64,000 bases of DNA from Neoceratodus forsteri (Eukaryota; Chordata; Ceratodontiformes; Ceratodontidae). The DNA is taken from contig CM028131.1 in the NCBI GenBank assembly GCA_016271365.2, forward strand, positions 174,286,501 to 174,350,500, written 5' to 3'. Below the pieces are notes generated by a model that saw only the letters and a program-made list of their open reading frames with translations, was not told the DNA's origin and ran no database searches. The position numbers and the translations under genes are program-made. This document shows positions 11,175-23,297 of this stretch, piece after piece. The stretch's first letter is position 1, and the number at the start of each line of letters is the position of its first letter.

Positions 11175-12946
11175 TATTGCTATTATACAATGTTCCCTTC
11201 AGTTTTTGGAAAAAAGAAAAAGAAAGTTTTTTTTGTTTGTTTTAAATCTTTTTTTTATTTATTTATTGTTGATAGGCAGAATATAAACTTGAGAGGGAAG
11301 CCCAAGTTAGCCCTATCCTGTAATAAGACAGGTGGCACTATATCTGGAGATTTTTTTTTAGTTTAGTGAGGGGCTGCAGTGGGCAAAATCAGTATGCAGC
11401 AAGTGTTGACAGGTTGAGGATTTGTTATTTTTGCTCCTGATGTGTTACTTTGGGCAGCAGTGTGTAGAAAGGAGCAATAGTTTAGCACATGTGCTACATC
11501 TGAACAGAGTACTGGCTACCATTCATAGCAGTCTGTTTCTGGGTGCTTTGTTGAAGTGCTATTTTTGTTTTAATTATTGTGAGTTGAAGGAGTTGTTTTT
11601 TAATGGGGGACATTAATAGACTGACTTACTCAGCAGGAGTGTTCAGTGAACTTGTGAGCCGTGATGATTTGGGGAACATGAGAACGGAGCAGAACCGACA
11701 GTAGAAAGTGAAAAAGGTGAGCTGTGAGGAAGTGGTTATAGGGAAAGTACTTTAAAAAAAAGACTGTTTGGGGTCATTGTATGGCTTTTGGCAATGTTTC
11801 TGTTGCTTTTTGGTAGGATGAAGAGAACACAATGTTCAGGTTTAGAGTGGGAAGTATCAGTGGTGTTTAGCGTTTGTGGCAGTTGGAGTGATTTTTGTGG
11901 GGTTTTGCCATGGCTGACTAGTGGCTGGCACATTTCCAGTGCTTACAGTGGAGGATTTATCATGCTGAAAAGGTGCCAGCCAGTCAACCAGATTGCAGAG
12001 ACTGGGCATTTCGATTTATCCCATTGTATAATACCTAATACAATACTATCATATTCATTTGAGAAGGTTGCACCTGTTGGTGTTGAAGTTGACTCACAGA
12101 TGGAGAAAACATCTGAAGAGGTTTTACCTGCTAATGTGTACGTGCTTTGTTAAATGTTCTTTGTGATGTGGAACCTTTGTAAAGAGCCCTGGCTCAAAGG
12201 TATTAATTCTAGACTAATAAACTAAACTAAACTAAACTAAAGAGCAAGGAGGAGGATTATGGTAATGATTACACTAATACTCCTGTTTTAAATTTCTGGC
12301 ATCTTTGTTGTATGATAAATTAACATTAAACTGTTTGGCTGTATTGTAGAGACAGTATTTTGAAGTCTAAAAAATCCTGTGATCTGTGAAATTGATCTTC
12401 CATCATGTGCTGTGCATGGGTGAGCAAGAACTGATGTGCCAGTTATCACAGACCCCCTCCTCCCACACCCAGTTCTGACATAATTTGATCTCGTCTGATA
12501 AATACAATGTTACAGAGAAAATTGTGCAATATAGTTGAATGTATCTGCTGTACCCCAGGATAGATTGTGACACCCAATAAAACCACAAAATAAAAAAAGT
12601 AAAGTAAGCATTCATGCCTCATGAGTGGCAGGGGGCAACCCAGATTCGAACAGAGATATACAGAGAGATAGAATGAAGAAAAAAGAAAAATTTGATAAAT
12701 AAAAGCAGGGCAAGTCATAAGGAATAAACCTGTTATCCAACACCACTAAGTCCAGTCATTTTCTGCAATTTGAGAAATATAGAAGAACCTTTAGAATGGG
12801 CTCTGGCACTACCTCCCACATTTTCTTTTTTTGGTTGGGATTAGACAATAAGAGATTTTTTTTGGAAAATATATGAATACATACAGAATCTGTCAGTTTG
12901 TATGTTGTGACTTTCAGGTGTCCATTTCATTTAGCATACACAGACA
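11175..12946. other. Unassigned AT-rich spacer with (ACTAA)n
   Basis: No coding region stands out. A run of ACTAA pentamers lies at 12213-12240, preceded by a TTGTAAAGAGCCCTGGC block that resembles the 3' UTR end of L2- or RTE-like LINEs. I cannot confirm that. A 121-codon open stretch at 11788-12153 lacks any recognisable domain. Confidence 0.4.
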
Positions 12947-13640
12947 GTGGGACGGATTTTCAGATGGCTTAGATTACCACAAGCCCCAGGTGCAATGATG
13001 ATATGGCACACCAGGCTTGCTTCAATCCAGTATACCAGCAGATCTGATATTGGGCATGTTGCCACTTTCAGGACTTTGCATACAGCATCTAATGACATTC
13101 TACTTTGTGAGGCTGTGTCTGCTTATGTTTATAGCCAATTGGAATTTATGAGCACTTTTCTTTAAAATTCACTAAAAATACCACCAACAGCTTAAATCTG
13201 GTTCAGGGTCAGTAGGTATTCATCTGTATCCCTTCCCCAGGTCATGCCTGAAAATAGGCAGAATTTGTCTAGTGCACTTACCCGGTCAACAAAAACTACA
13301 TATATAAATGTTTTTGCATTTTCACTACTTGTTTTGAGTCATGCCTCAAGTGCTGCACTTGGGAAGGATTGCATAAATCTTATTGGACTTTTTATCCTTT
13401 GCTGCAAGTTAGACCAACTTTTTGCGGTCTAGCTCGTGGCAATCACAGGGGCCATTTTTATGGAGCTTTCACTGATATTTGCACGAGCTTCCATAAATCA
13501 TGGAAACTGTTGCAACCGTGCCTAAGATTGTAAAATTGGGTGCAGTCTTGGCAGTCAGGACTGGTGCATCCACACCAATGCAAGGGTTTGACACAGGGCA
13601 TCTCCCAAGTCCTGCGCTGCCTTCTGAAAATCTAGCCCAG
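12947..13640. mobile_element. MITE family F, copy 1 (with internal insertion)
   Basis: The ends are inverted: GGGACGGATTTTCAGATGGC on the left, and on the right GCCTTCTGAAAATCTAGCCC, whose complement is the same design. Internal blocks such as TGCGGTCTAGCTCGTGGCAA (13419) and GGGGCCATTTTTATGGAGCT are shared with the 356-bp copy at 55963-56318. Copy 1 is about 330 bp longer because of unrelated DNA between about 13040 and 13370. A TA follows the right end. Confidence 0.6.
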
Positions 13641-13642
13641 TA

Positions 13643-14139
13643 CCTTTGCTGTCTCAATTAAATAGTTAAACAACATGTATTATGCAGCTGTCTGGCATGG
13701 GGCAAAGTTATTCTGTTTTTCTCAAAATATACATAGAGAGAGAGAGAGGGAGAGAAAGATGAAGGAGGATCATCTAGTAAAAAGCTTCATTGCCTAGTTG
13801 CCCCACCGCCTGTGAAGCAGGGAGGTAAAAAGTGGTACCCATGCCAGTGGCTCCAGTTGCTGCTGTTCAGTTTCTTACAAACCTCAGCAGTGAGTATTCA
13901 TATTTCATTCCAGACCATTTCAGATGGTATAAACATGTGAAGAAAAATCTATGTGTGTGTGTGTAAACTGTAATCAATTCTTGTGCAGGTTCCTTCCATG
14001 CCTCTTTCTCCTGGTGACCAATTCATCTGAGATAATAAAAAGAAACTTGCTGAGTTCAGCTAGCTGCCAGAAGGCACTGCCCCAACCTCACACCAAGAGG
14101 GAAAGCAGTCAGGCAGCAAGCCTGTAAGGCCCCCCCAAT

Positions 14140-14172
<33 letters not shown>

Positions 14173-14802
14173 CAACAGAAACAGTTGCACCTGAAACATC
14201 TGAGATGAACCAGCATGTTGGTAGCAGGTGCATTTTTTTGCTGAGGTATACACTGGACCATTGCTTTAGTACAGAAGGGGCTGCTGTGGACTTTTCTTGA
14301 CTGGTTTTACTGTGTTTACAGGGACTGTTGCCCGAATGTTGGAAGGGGTCCAGCAGCGGGTCATTCAGAGGCAGAACTCCACAGGGGCAGGGCACAATTC
14401 TCTTTAAAAGCCCCGCACCGGCCATGGGCAAAAGCACTGTGGCACAAGCAGTGAGAGATGCGAGTGCCACTCGGAGAGAAAAAACAGTTACTAAAATTTG
14501 CTTTTCAACAACTTTAATATGAAATTTCTATATCATTGGGGGCTGGTTATTGATGGGCATGTGGTTAGTAAACACACAGGCATTAAAGGAAAACTGTAAT
14601 AGCATTTGTAAGGATGGCCTTTTTATGGCCATGAGGGAACAAACCCATATTTATCAGCCTGAGATTCTTAAAAGACGCAATCTCTTTACATATACGAGGA
14701 AATTATTTTGAAAGTTCTTTGTTGGTAAGAGTGGTTCATTTGGTGAAGCAAATTTCAAGGCACAAGGTTTGCTCTGTTTTATGTTATTAGCCCTATGTGG
14801 TA
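13643..14802. other. Unassigned spacer with (CA)n tract
   Basis: A 15-unit CA microsatellite lies at 14141-14170 and a short GT tract near 13952. An open stretch at 14060-14470 (-) simply reads through the CA run and is not convincing as a gene. Nothing else is recognisable. Confidence 0.5.
14141..14170. repeat. (CA)15 microsatellite
   Basis: An uninterrupted CA run. Confidence 0.95.
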
Positions 14803-14938
14803 ATGCCTCTGAACAAGTAAGCGGTCTACTGAGAAATATAGGATATTCTTGTCTCAGAACAGGACAATCAGGAGCTTAAAGGGCACACAGGCAGAAAGTA
14901 AGGAGATAGAGAAAAAAAAACAGAGGAAACAGTAAGGA

Positions 14939-15855
14939 TTGCAAACAGTTAAGGGGCCAGAAATAAGACATGATTGGAGTGGTAGCAGTGCAGTGGCTGT
15001 GGAGCAGCAGTCTTCCGGGAGATGTTCTGGAGGATGCGTGTGTTGTCCCATCTGCAGACACCTCTCTGGGCTGAGGGAGGAGGTTGCTCATCTCCAGGCT
15101 GAGTTGGCCAGGATTTGTGGGACCTCTCTTCCATCCAGGGACCACCAGTGCCACTGCCGTTGCCTCAGAGGTTGCCAAGAAAGAGGAGCGGTTGGACCAC
15201 AGTGGGCTCAGGGAGGGTGAGGGTGGTGGAACAGAGGCACATCCCTCCAGTTGTACCTCTCCACAATTCCTATGTCATTCTGGCAAAGTGTGGTTCCTCT
15301 ATGGAGGCACCTACAGTGGAGACCAAGGAGGATGCTGGGAACTTCCACAAAGGAGACCCACAGGAGGGTGGCAGGGGACCCTGCTGGGGAAGGAAACAAC
15401 TCTTGGTGGGGGACTCCATTGTTAGGAAGGTAGAACTGGGCAAGGAAGGGGAGAGGGAGGTAAGGTGCCTGCCTGGCGCCATGGCTTGGAGGGACAGGGA
15501 GCGAATCCTCAGGATTGCCAGAGCAGCTGCACAGGGGAGGGAGCTGGATGTCATTGTCCACTTAGGGACAAATGACCTGGCTAAGAAAGGGATTAGAGAA
15601 GTGCAGGAAGAGTTTGTGGAATTGGGGAGGGGCCTTAGTCAAGTAGCACACACGGTAACCTTCTCGGAGGTGCTACCCATCTATGGCATAGGAGAGGCTA
15701 GGGTGTTCCATACCATAGGATTCAATCAGTGGTTCAAAAACTGGTGTGGAGCTCAGGGATTTGGCTTCATTGGGGACTGGGGGTCCACCTGGAGTGATGC
15801 AAGCCTATACTGGCATGATGGGCTGCATCTGTCCCAAGGGGAACCAGGATCCTAG
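14939..15855 (+). pseudogene. CR1-A ORF1: zinc-finger/coiled-coil plus SGNH esterase
   Basis: ORF1 of CR1 elements binds RNA and carries a lipolytic-type esterase fold. An N-terminal Cys-rich segment (CVCCPICRHLSGLREEVAHL) is followed by a short leucine-rich coiled coil, a basic linker, and an SGNH hydrolase-like domain. The domain shows the GDS nucleophile block (LLVGDSIVRKVE, about 15405), HLGTNDLAKKG (about 15558), and a C-terminal DGLHLSQGE with the histidine. The N-terminal part (14939-15220) and the esterase part (15115-15855) lie in different frames, so a frameshift separates them. The frame closes with TAG at 15853-15855. Confidence 0.82.
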
Positions 15856-15889
15856 GTGATAGGTTTAAATGCTTCATTGGCAAGCTTTT

Positions 15890-18752
15890 AAACTAGCCAA
15901 GGGGAGGCACTGGAAAGGAGCAGGAAAATCCTAGCCTCCCCAAACAATCACGGTAGTAAGTGTGGCAAACACCAACATGGAGGTGTCGATAGGGAGAAGG
16001 GCAGGGTAAATGGAGAAAGTGACAAAGGCAAGAAGGACAGGGATGGGGCAAAGGTGTAAGGCCATCAGGAAATGGAGGGTAATGAGTGCCAATGCCCATA
16101 GTCTGGGCAACAAACTCCTGAGCTGGTGGCCTTAATGGAAGAGGGATGCCTGGATATCGTAGGCAGTCACAGAAACATGGTACAAAGAGAACTATGACTG
16201 GGATGTTAACATACCAGGGTACATAACCTACAGGAGAGACAGGCAGGGGAGAAGAGGGGAGGAGTAGCTCTCTATGTAAAGAAAGGATAAAAGCAACTGA
16301 ACAAAAGAGTAAACAGGGAGGAGAGGAGGCACTGTGGGTCACCTTGAGACTGGAAAGGGCATCACAATCCGCACAGGGGTTGTACAGACCCCATGTCAGG
16401 GGGAAGGAATGGACAAGGATATGATGGAAGGCATTCTTAGAATGGCAGAGAAAGGGGAGATACTGTTGATGGGAGACCTGAATATGCCAGATGTTAACTG
16501 GAGCACATTTGCTGCAGCGACATCCAAGAGCAGGGCCATTCTTGATGCCCTACAGGTGGCAGGCATTAGACAGCTAGTTTCGGAACCCACTCATGAGGGA
16601 GCAATCTTAGACCTCATACTCTCAAATGGGGGCAGTGAGAGGATCTCAGATCTAGAAGTGGGATGCCATCTGGGGACAAGTGACCATCAAACAGTGTGGT
16701 TCACGTTAAACTCAGCTACAGAGTCAAGCCATACAAAAGTGAGGGTACTGGACTTTAGGAGAGCTGACTTTGCAAGATGGGAGAGTGCTCAGAAAAGCAC
16801 TAGCAAACAGGCTAGAAGGAGGTGTGGAGCAACAATGGGGAATCATCAAAACTGCCATCACAGAGGCAACAAGCCTTTGTGTGAAGCAAATAAACAAATC
16901 AAAACGAAAGAAAAGCCATTATGGTTCTCAAGAGGTGGCTGTGAAAGTCAGGAAGAAAAAGATAGCATTCCAGAAGTATAAGGAAACACAGAAGGAGCAG
17001 GACAGAGAGCTGTACCAGTTAATGCAGAAAGAAGCAGGGAGGGAAGTCAGAATAGCAAAGGCCCAAACTGAGGAAAAGATAGCCAACTCAGTTAAGAAAG
17101 GGGATAAAACCTTTTATAGGTACATCAGCAAGCGTAGAAAGACAAAGGGAGGGATAATGAGGCTGAATAGAATAAACAGTGGGTGGGCAGAGGGGGACAG
17201 TGAAAAAGCAGGAATACTGAATGAATATTTCTCCTCAGTATTCACAAAAGAGGAGGGGGAAGTGCCTAATCCAATTAACAGAAGTACTCTTGATAGGGGG
17301 GTCGATCCCAGTCCTTTCACAGAAGAAAGGGTTCTGCAAGAACTCCTAAAACTGAAGGTGGACAAAGCAATGGGGCCTGATGGAATTCACCCCAGAATTC
17401 TAAAAGAATTAAGGAAGGAACTAGTGAAACCACTGGCTACTCTTTTTAATAAATCTTGGGAGGATGGTGTGGTACCCGAGGACTGGAGGAAGGCGGATGT
17501 GATTCCCCTTCACAAAAGTGGGACCAAGACAGAGGCAGGAAACTACAGACCTGTCAGTCTGACCTCTGTGGTAGGGAAAGTGATGGAGTCACTTCTGAAG
17601 GAAAGAATAGTTGAGTACCTAGAGGTCAGTGGAGTACAGGATCCAAGGCAGCATGGGTTCACAGCAGGAAGGTCATGTCAGACGAATCTAATAGATTTCT
17701 TTGACTGGGTGACCAAAGTAGTAGACCAGGGAGGGGCTGTGACATGGCTACCTAGACTTTAGCAAGGCATTTGACACAGTCCCACACAAAAGATTATTAG
17801 TCAAATTAACCAGCCTTGGAGTGAGTCCCAGGGTGGTAGCCTGCAAAACATTGGCTGGACAACAGGACACAGAAGGTAATTGTAAATGGAGTCCACTCTG
17901 AAGAAAGGGCGGTTACTAGTGGGCACTGAGGGTTCAGTATTGGGTCCAGTCCTTTTTAATGTCTTCATCAGTGGCACTGCAGAGGGACTGGAAGGAAAAG
18001 TTTGCCTTTTTGCAGATGACACAAAGATCTGCAACAGGGTTGATACACAAGGAGGCGTGGAAAGGATGAAAAGGGACTTGGCAAGGTTGGAGGAATGGTC
18101 AGACGTATGGCAGCTAGGATTCAATGCAAAAAAGTGCAAAATAATGCACCTGGGAAACAAGAACCCAGGGGAAGAATACACAATGGGTGGGGAGGTAGTA
18201 ACAACAACAAAACAGGAAAGGGACCTGGGGGTAATCATATCAGATGACCTTAAGGTTAGCAAGCAATGTGAGAAGGCAGTAGGGAGGGCCGGAGGTATAC
18301 TGGGATGTATAGGGAGAGGCATCAGCAGCAGAAAACAGGAAGTTGTTATCCCTCTGTACAGACAGTTGGTGAGTCCCCATCTGGAATACTGTGTCCAGTT
18401 CTGGAGACCCCATCTCCGCAAGGACATAGACAGGATAGAGGCAGTCCAGAGGAGGGCAACTAAAATGGTGCAGGTCTGCAAGAGAAGCCGTATGAGGAGA
18501 GACTAAAGGAGCTTAATATGTATACCCTTGAGGAAAGAAGGAGAGGGGACATGATAGAAACTTTCAAGTACCTCAAGGGAATCAACAAAGTCCAAGAGGG
18601 TAGCATCTTTCAGAAAAGAGACTTGCAAGAACAAGGGACACAATTTAAAGATAGAAGGAGGGCGGTTCAGGGCAATGAGGAAGTATTATTTCACAGAGAG
18701 GTAGTGGATGCATGGAACAGCCTTCCTGAGGAGGTTGTGGGTCTAAAACTGT
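15890..18752 (+). pseudogene. CR1-A ORF2: endonuclease and reverse transcriptase
   Basis: ORF2 would encode an APE-type endonuclease and reverse transcriptase for target-primed insertion. Seen in order: a degraded endonuclease start (15900-16330); ILLMGDLNMPDVNWS and HLGTSDHQTVWF (16460-16700); a lysine-rich linker (16770-17160); NYRPVSLTSVVGKVMESLLK and HGFTAGRSCQTNLIDFFDW (17540-17710); LFADDTKICNRVD (18005); and the C-terminal IETFKYLKGINK block (18555). Frameshifts occur before 16334, near 16800, near 17745 in the DFSKAFDTVPH box and near 18500. The longest open run is 330 codons (16770-17762). Confidence 0.88.
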
Positions 18753-18935
18753 GAGAGAATTCAAGAATGCATGGGACAGCATAAGGCAATTCTTGTGGGG
18801 GGCAGGAAGATATAGGCTGTTGGTTAAATAGGATCTGCGGCCTATCCTGTAGGTAGGGAAATGGGCAGACTAGATGGGCCTAGCAGTCCTTATCTGCCGT
18901 CAAAGTCTATGTTTCTATGTTTCTATTTCTATGCT

Positions 18936-21588
18936 GAATATAATCCGGGGCCTAAGGAAATTGAGGGAATTACAATTACACATGAGAATGTTAGAAGTCT
19001 TACACACAAGACTGATCAATATAGAGTTTGGGCAGCAGAACTGGACCAGGGTATTTTAACAATTTCTGAGACCTGGCGTCACTCCAGAATATCTAACAAT
19101 GAGGTTACTTTGGCAGGGTATAGTCTACAGAGGCAGGATAGGGAAAAAAGGGGAGGGGGTGTTGTTATATATAAGAGAAAGTTTGCGACCTTGCAGAACG
19201 TTACTTGCAAATAATGCGGAAGGAATTGACTTTTTATTAATTGAGTTGCTAAAAACAAAACTATTGATTGGCATTATTTATGTCCCCCCCAAAAAAACAA
19301 AATAAGAACGTTTGAAGTTTTAGCTGATATACTACTGGAGAAAGTAAGAGATCAGTGTGTAATACTAACGGGGGAATTTAAGACAAATTGGGAACAGAAC
19401 TGAGGAAATAAATTAAAAACTAGTTTTGATGTTCTGGGTCTACAACAAGTTATTCATTTACCCATGAGATGCCTGAACAATAGAACATCAGGTTCAATAT
19501 TGAACTTGTTCTTTGTCTCCCAGGGCCTGAAAATAGAAGGTTGTGGGATCCTGCCATTGAATTTGGGGGATCACAACCCAATACAATGCAAAATAATTTT
19601 GCAGAGAGTCCAGGGAGGCAGAGAACATGACCATTGGGTGAGGAATTTAAAAGGTTTAGTGCACAATCTTTAGAAATAGCCTTAGCAATTTTAATTGGGA
19701 AAGATTTAGCTATTTGTGAGTTTACAGACTCTTTTTGAAATTGTACAACAGCATGTCCCAAAGACAAAAAGAGCAAAAAAAGAGCAACAGCAAAAAAGAT
19801 GTACCATGGTTAAAGGAAACATTAAAAACACAGCTACGAATAAGAAATAGGGTATGGACAAAAGCCAAAAGAACAAAAACAGTGGAGGACTGGAATGTAT
19901 TTAAATCCTGAAGAAATAAGTGTAAAAAAAAGAGACAGACACAACAAAAAAAAAATGTATTATCAAAACAGTTTCAACAAGATGCAGGATCCCAATAAGT
20001 TCTGGAAAAATATTTCAGGACTGAGAAACCTGGTAAAAGCAAAAAACCCAATTAATTTATTGTTTATTTATTTTTTTTAGTTGTTTAACCAGGAGTAGCA
20101 CACAAAGCTGAAAGTTGCTTTACAGGTGTGACCTGGGAGCACAGGTAAGTTAAGTGATTTGCTCAGGATCACACAGTATGCAAGTGGAAACTGTGGGATT
20201 CAAACTCAGGTCTGGTCTGCTGGATGTCACCAGATTTGCAACTCAGAGCCTTAAACCACTGTTCTATACTGCCTCCCAGAATTAAATGGGACAAATTGGT
20301 TGACAACCGAAAAGAGGTTGCAAATTTATTTAATTGTTATTTTAAGGAACTTTGACTTAAAGATACCTGGTTTAAATTACAAAGCAACTAACTCAACCAT
20401 GGTACAGACTCCAGCCTCTTTACATCATAATACTGCAAGATTTAGCTTTAGGGAGACTGAAACAAAAGAAACAGCTAAAGAATTAAAAAGATTGAAAGTG
20501 TCAAAAAGTGGAGGAATGGATGGCATTGAAGCAAGATTTCTAAAGACTGGTGCAGATATACTTGCCCCAATGATCACATATTTTTATAACTGGAGATTAA
20601 GTTCCTCATTGGTGTCCAAAATTTGGAAAATGGGGAAAATCATTCCCATATAAAAATGGGGATATAGTATTGTTCCCTTAAACTATAGGCCAATAACTTT
20701 ACTCCCCATCCTGTCGAAGGTGCTGGAGAAATTGGTATATTACCAGTTTGGCCAGTACCTTGAATGGGAGGGGATTATAACAGAGTACCACCATGGGTTT
20801 AGGGAGGGAAGGTCCATGAACACCACCCTAATGGATTTCAACAACCTGGTTGCAACATCATTAAACCAGGGCAGGAGCAGAGGGTTGGTGTTCATGGACC
20901 TTAGCAAAGCCTTCGATTTGGTATAGCATGAGGTCCTGTTACAGAGGTTGTCTGATACTGGGTTACAGTAGGAAGCTCTGAAGTGATGTAAGTCCTACTT
21001 CGCTGACTACAAACAATGTGTCCAGTGCTGAGTGGCCATCTCAGGTCTGGGAGATATAAAAAGAGGTGTACCACAGGGCTCAATATTGGGCCCTATCTTG
21101 TTTAACGTTTATGTCAAAAATTTAGTAACCCAGATAAGAACAAGTGAGATCAGGCTCTGTGCAAATGATACTGTCATAGTGGCTTCTGAAAATAATCCTG
21201 AGAACCTGATATGGCAGCTCCAGACAGGCTTTACTAATCTGGAGATGTGGACGAGGGACTCCAGAGTATTAATAAGTACAAAAACCACAGTGTATGAAAT
21301 TTTCTGTAGGTTTAAAAGAAACAAAAAAAATTCTGATTTGCAAAAACTTTATGGATGGGATTATGGTTCAGAATGTAACAATTTATAAATATGTAGGAGT
21401 CCTTGTGGACTCTGGTTAACTTTATCAGAGCATACAGTATCAGATCTCAAACTAAGAAAGTCTACCAGAGGATGGGAGCTCTTAGAAGGATGTCTTGGTG
21501 TTTAACCAGAGACATTAGAGCCAGACTGGTGAAGAAATTACTATTACCTGTGGTAGAATATGGCCTTCCTTTATGTATGCATTCCAAT
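18936..21588 (+). pseudogene. LINE C ORF2 remnant
   Basis: The open pieces are 18861-19214 (endonuclease), 19464-19673, 19895-20080, 20300-20653, 20720-20926 (reverse transcriptase palm with MDLSKAFDLV), 21032-21388 and 21403-21591. The catalytic YADD box reads CANDT (about 21157), so one metal-binding aspartate has been replaced by asparagine. In-frame stops and frame changes separate the pieces. The C-terminal part is found beyond the hAT insertion at 24995-25425. Confidence 0.78.
20056..20279 (-). mobile_element. MIR/CORE-like SINE
   Basis: Read on the minus strand, it starts GGGAGGCAGTATAGAACAGT and has a B-box-like GAGTTTGAATCCCAC. It continues with a CORE-like centre (ACTGTGTGATCCTGAGCAAA then TCACTTAAC), and ends in an A-rich tail next to an L2-type TTTATTTATT stretch. 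This order matches MIR-type CORE-SINEs. AATTAA at 20050-20055 and 20280-20285 is a possible 6-bp target duplication. It lies inside the LINE C coding region. Confidence 0.75.
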
Positions 21589-22133
21589 TAAAGATGCAGC
21601 GAATTTGAATTCCACTGGCAATGTGTCTGCAAAGTGGGCACTGCTGTTGCCACTCCGCGATGCGGAATGGGCAATGCAAAGTGCTCACCTGCCCTGTCAT
21701 TACCACTTCATGTTAAGGTGGAATGACAACGCAATGTAAGGTGAAGTTGTTTTCAATGGACTTCACCATGCTCTTAGCCAAGGCCAGGCAGAAAATGAAG
21801 GAAGTAAGTCATACAAGTAGACACTTCCTTTCTCCTGTGCAGATGGAGACAGAGAGAGAGAGAGAGGAGAGAGAAGAGGCATTGTTTTGTCACTGCTGAG
21901 ACTTGGAGATCAGAGCGAGGAGGAGATTTAAACTTTGATTTAGACCCAACAGCTTTCTTAAAAGCTACATTTTTTGTCTTTTCTGTACTCTTTTACCTAA
22001 TTTGTTCTTTCTGTAAACTTTATTTTTCTTGCCTTTATAAGTAGCTAGTTGTTTGTCTGTGTTTGTGTGACTGTGGTGTGTTTTGGACAGTGTGAGTAGT
22101 CATTGCTCAGACTGAGGGAGTGCAGTAGGAGAG

Positions 22134-22971
22134 ATGGATCAGGGTGAGGGAATGTCTGGTCGGGGCAGCTCTGGGAGAGCGTGGTACTGGTAGGCATCGA
22201 CCATGTACATGCGTGATGAGCACAGCTGCCGTTCTGTTGGACTGAAAAATTCTGAGTCCCTCCCCAGAAGCAGGACCAGCACTGCCTCCTGACTCTGAGG
22301 CAGATGAACCACCACCACCACTACCATGTCCAGCACCATCTCCAGCACCAGGTCCTCTGGAGCAGGATGCCTGTGCCCCAGGCCCAGGTGTGGATCCCAA
22401 CTCTGTTGAGCACTGTGACCAACTGGCTGCCAGTTCATCTGGCCCTTCTGCCTGTGCCTGGTCATCCCCACACCTCCATTGTTTGGCAGTTTTTGACTGT
22501 GTTGGGGGACAGCAGCTTAGTCAGGTGCCACCTATGTGAGGTGGAGGGTGCAGTGGCCCCACAGGGACTCACCTGGGGACTGGAGCCCAGCGCACCCATA
22601 TGCTCAATCACCACCAGTTGGAGTGGCAGGCTGCCACAGAACGGGCCATGCCTGCACCTGCTGGCCCTTCTGTGGCAGAGGGTACAGCTGTGTGTGGTGG
22701 CAGCCCTAAGAAGAGGAAGGCCAGAGCAGCACCTGCTGCTCCACCAGCACCCAAACCATGACCACCACCAGCAGATCAGCCTGTAGAACATCTGGACCCC
22801 AGAGAACTGCGTGTAACGCAGGCTGACTTGGCAGTTCTCTGGAGTGCTATCGAGGAGAACAATGAAAGGATGAGTGCTGTCGAGCAGCAGCTGGATTGCA
22901 TAGAGGGACATCAGCTGCAAATTATGTCAGTGCTGGAACTGCTGCTGGATCACCATGGAATCTCAAGTTAG
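22134..22971 (+). pseudogene. Broken BED-finger protein gene of hAT element H1
   Basis: The reading starts at ATG 22134 but meets a stop at 22191. A BED-type zinc finger follows: VWQFLTVLGDSSLVRCHLC, with the second half (THLGTGAQRTHMLNHHQLEW, carrying the histidines) in the next frame. After it come a basic SPKKRKAR stretch like a nuclear localisation signal, a Pro/Ala linker with a stop at 22759, and a C-terminal heptad-like helix (AIEENNERMSAVEQQLDCIE) ending LLLDHHGI before TAG at 22969. The same order recurs in H2 at 59619-60519. BED fingers are DNA-binding modules typical of hAT transposases, but the catalytic domain is absent here. Function is inferred as element-DNA binding. Confidence 0.7.
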
Positions 22972-23297
22972 TTTTTTTTTTCCTCACACCATGTGTCCCC
23001 CCACACCTTCTTTGCTGTGTTATAAAATGAATTCCTCCACCATCCCCAAACCTTGTATATAACTATGCCCATTTTTTGTTGTCTTCCATATACGTGACAC
23101 TTTGTATTCTGGTACCCTTCCATCTGTTAAGTTTGTGTGTGTGTGCTGTTTGGTGCCTCATTAATGTCTACTTTCTTCACGGAGTGTTTGTGGAAAAGCA
23201 TACTGAGCAGTGCAAGTATACTGTGCTAAACTGCATGTGTGCAGTCAGTCTTCTTTCCTGTCTGTGTACGTACTGTAGACACTGTCCAACTCCCCAA

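Larger units (their letters stand above)
14803..18935 (+). mobile_element. CR1 LINE, family A, near-complete copy
   Basis: This is a plus-strand CR1 with part of the 5' UTR, ORF1, ORF2 and a 3' end. Similarity to the inverted copy at 37494-42488 begins near 14803 (GCCTCTGAACAAGTAAG). That copy continues further upstream into tandem UTR monomers, so this one is 5'-truncated just before them. It ends at TATCTGCCGTCAAAGTCTA followed by TTTCTATG-type octamers at 18906-18935. LINE C resumes or starts immediately after. Both reading frames are damaged, so the copy is inactive. Confidence 0.92.

Noticed and set aside
14060..14470. 136-codon minus-strand frame
   Set aside because: Reads through a CA microsatellite (CVCVCV); not protein-like.
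22304..22786. 160-codon frame with His-rich start as one intact protein
   Set aside because: Only the first BED half is in this frame; the histidine half and C-terminal helix lie in another frame, so the element gene is frameshifted.
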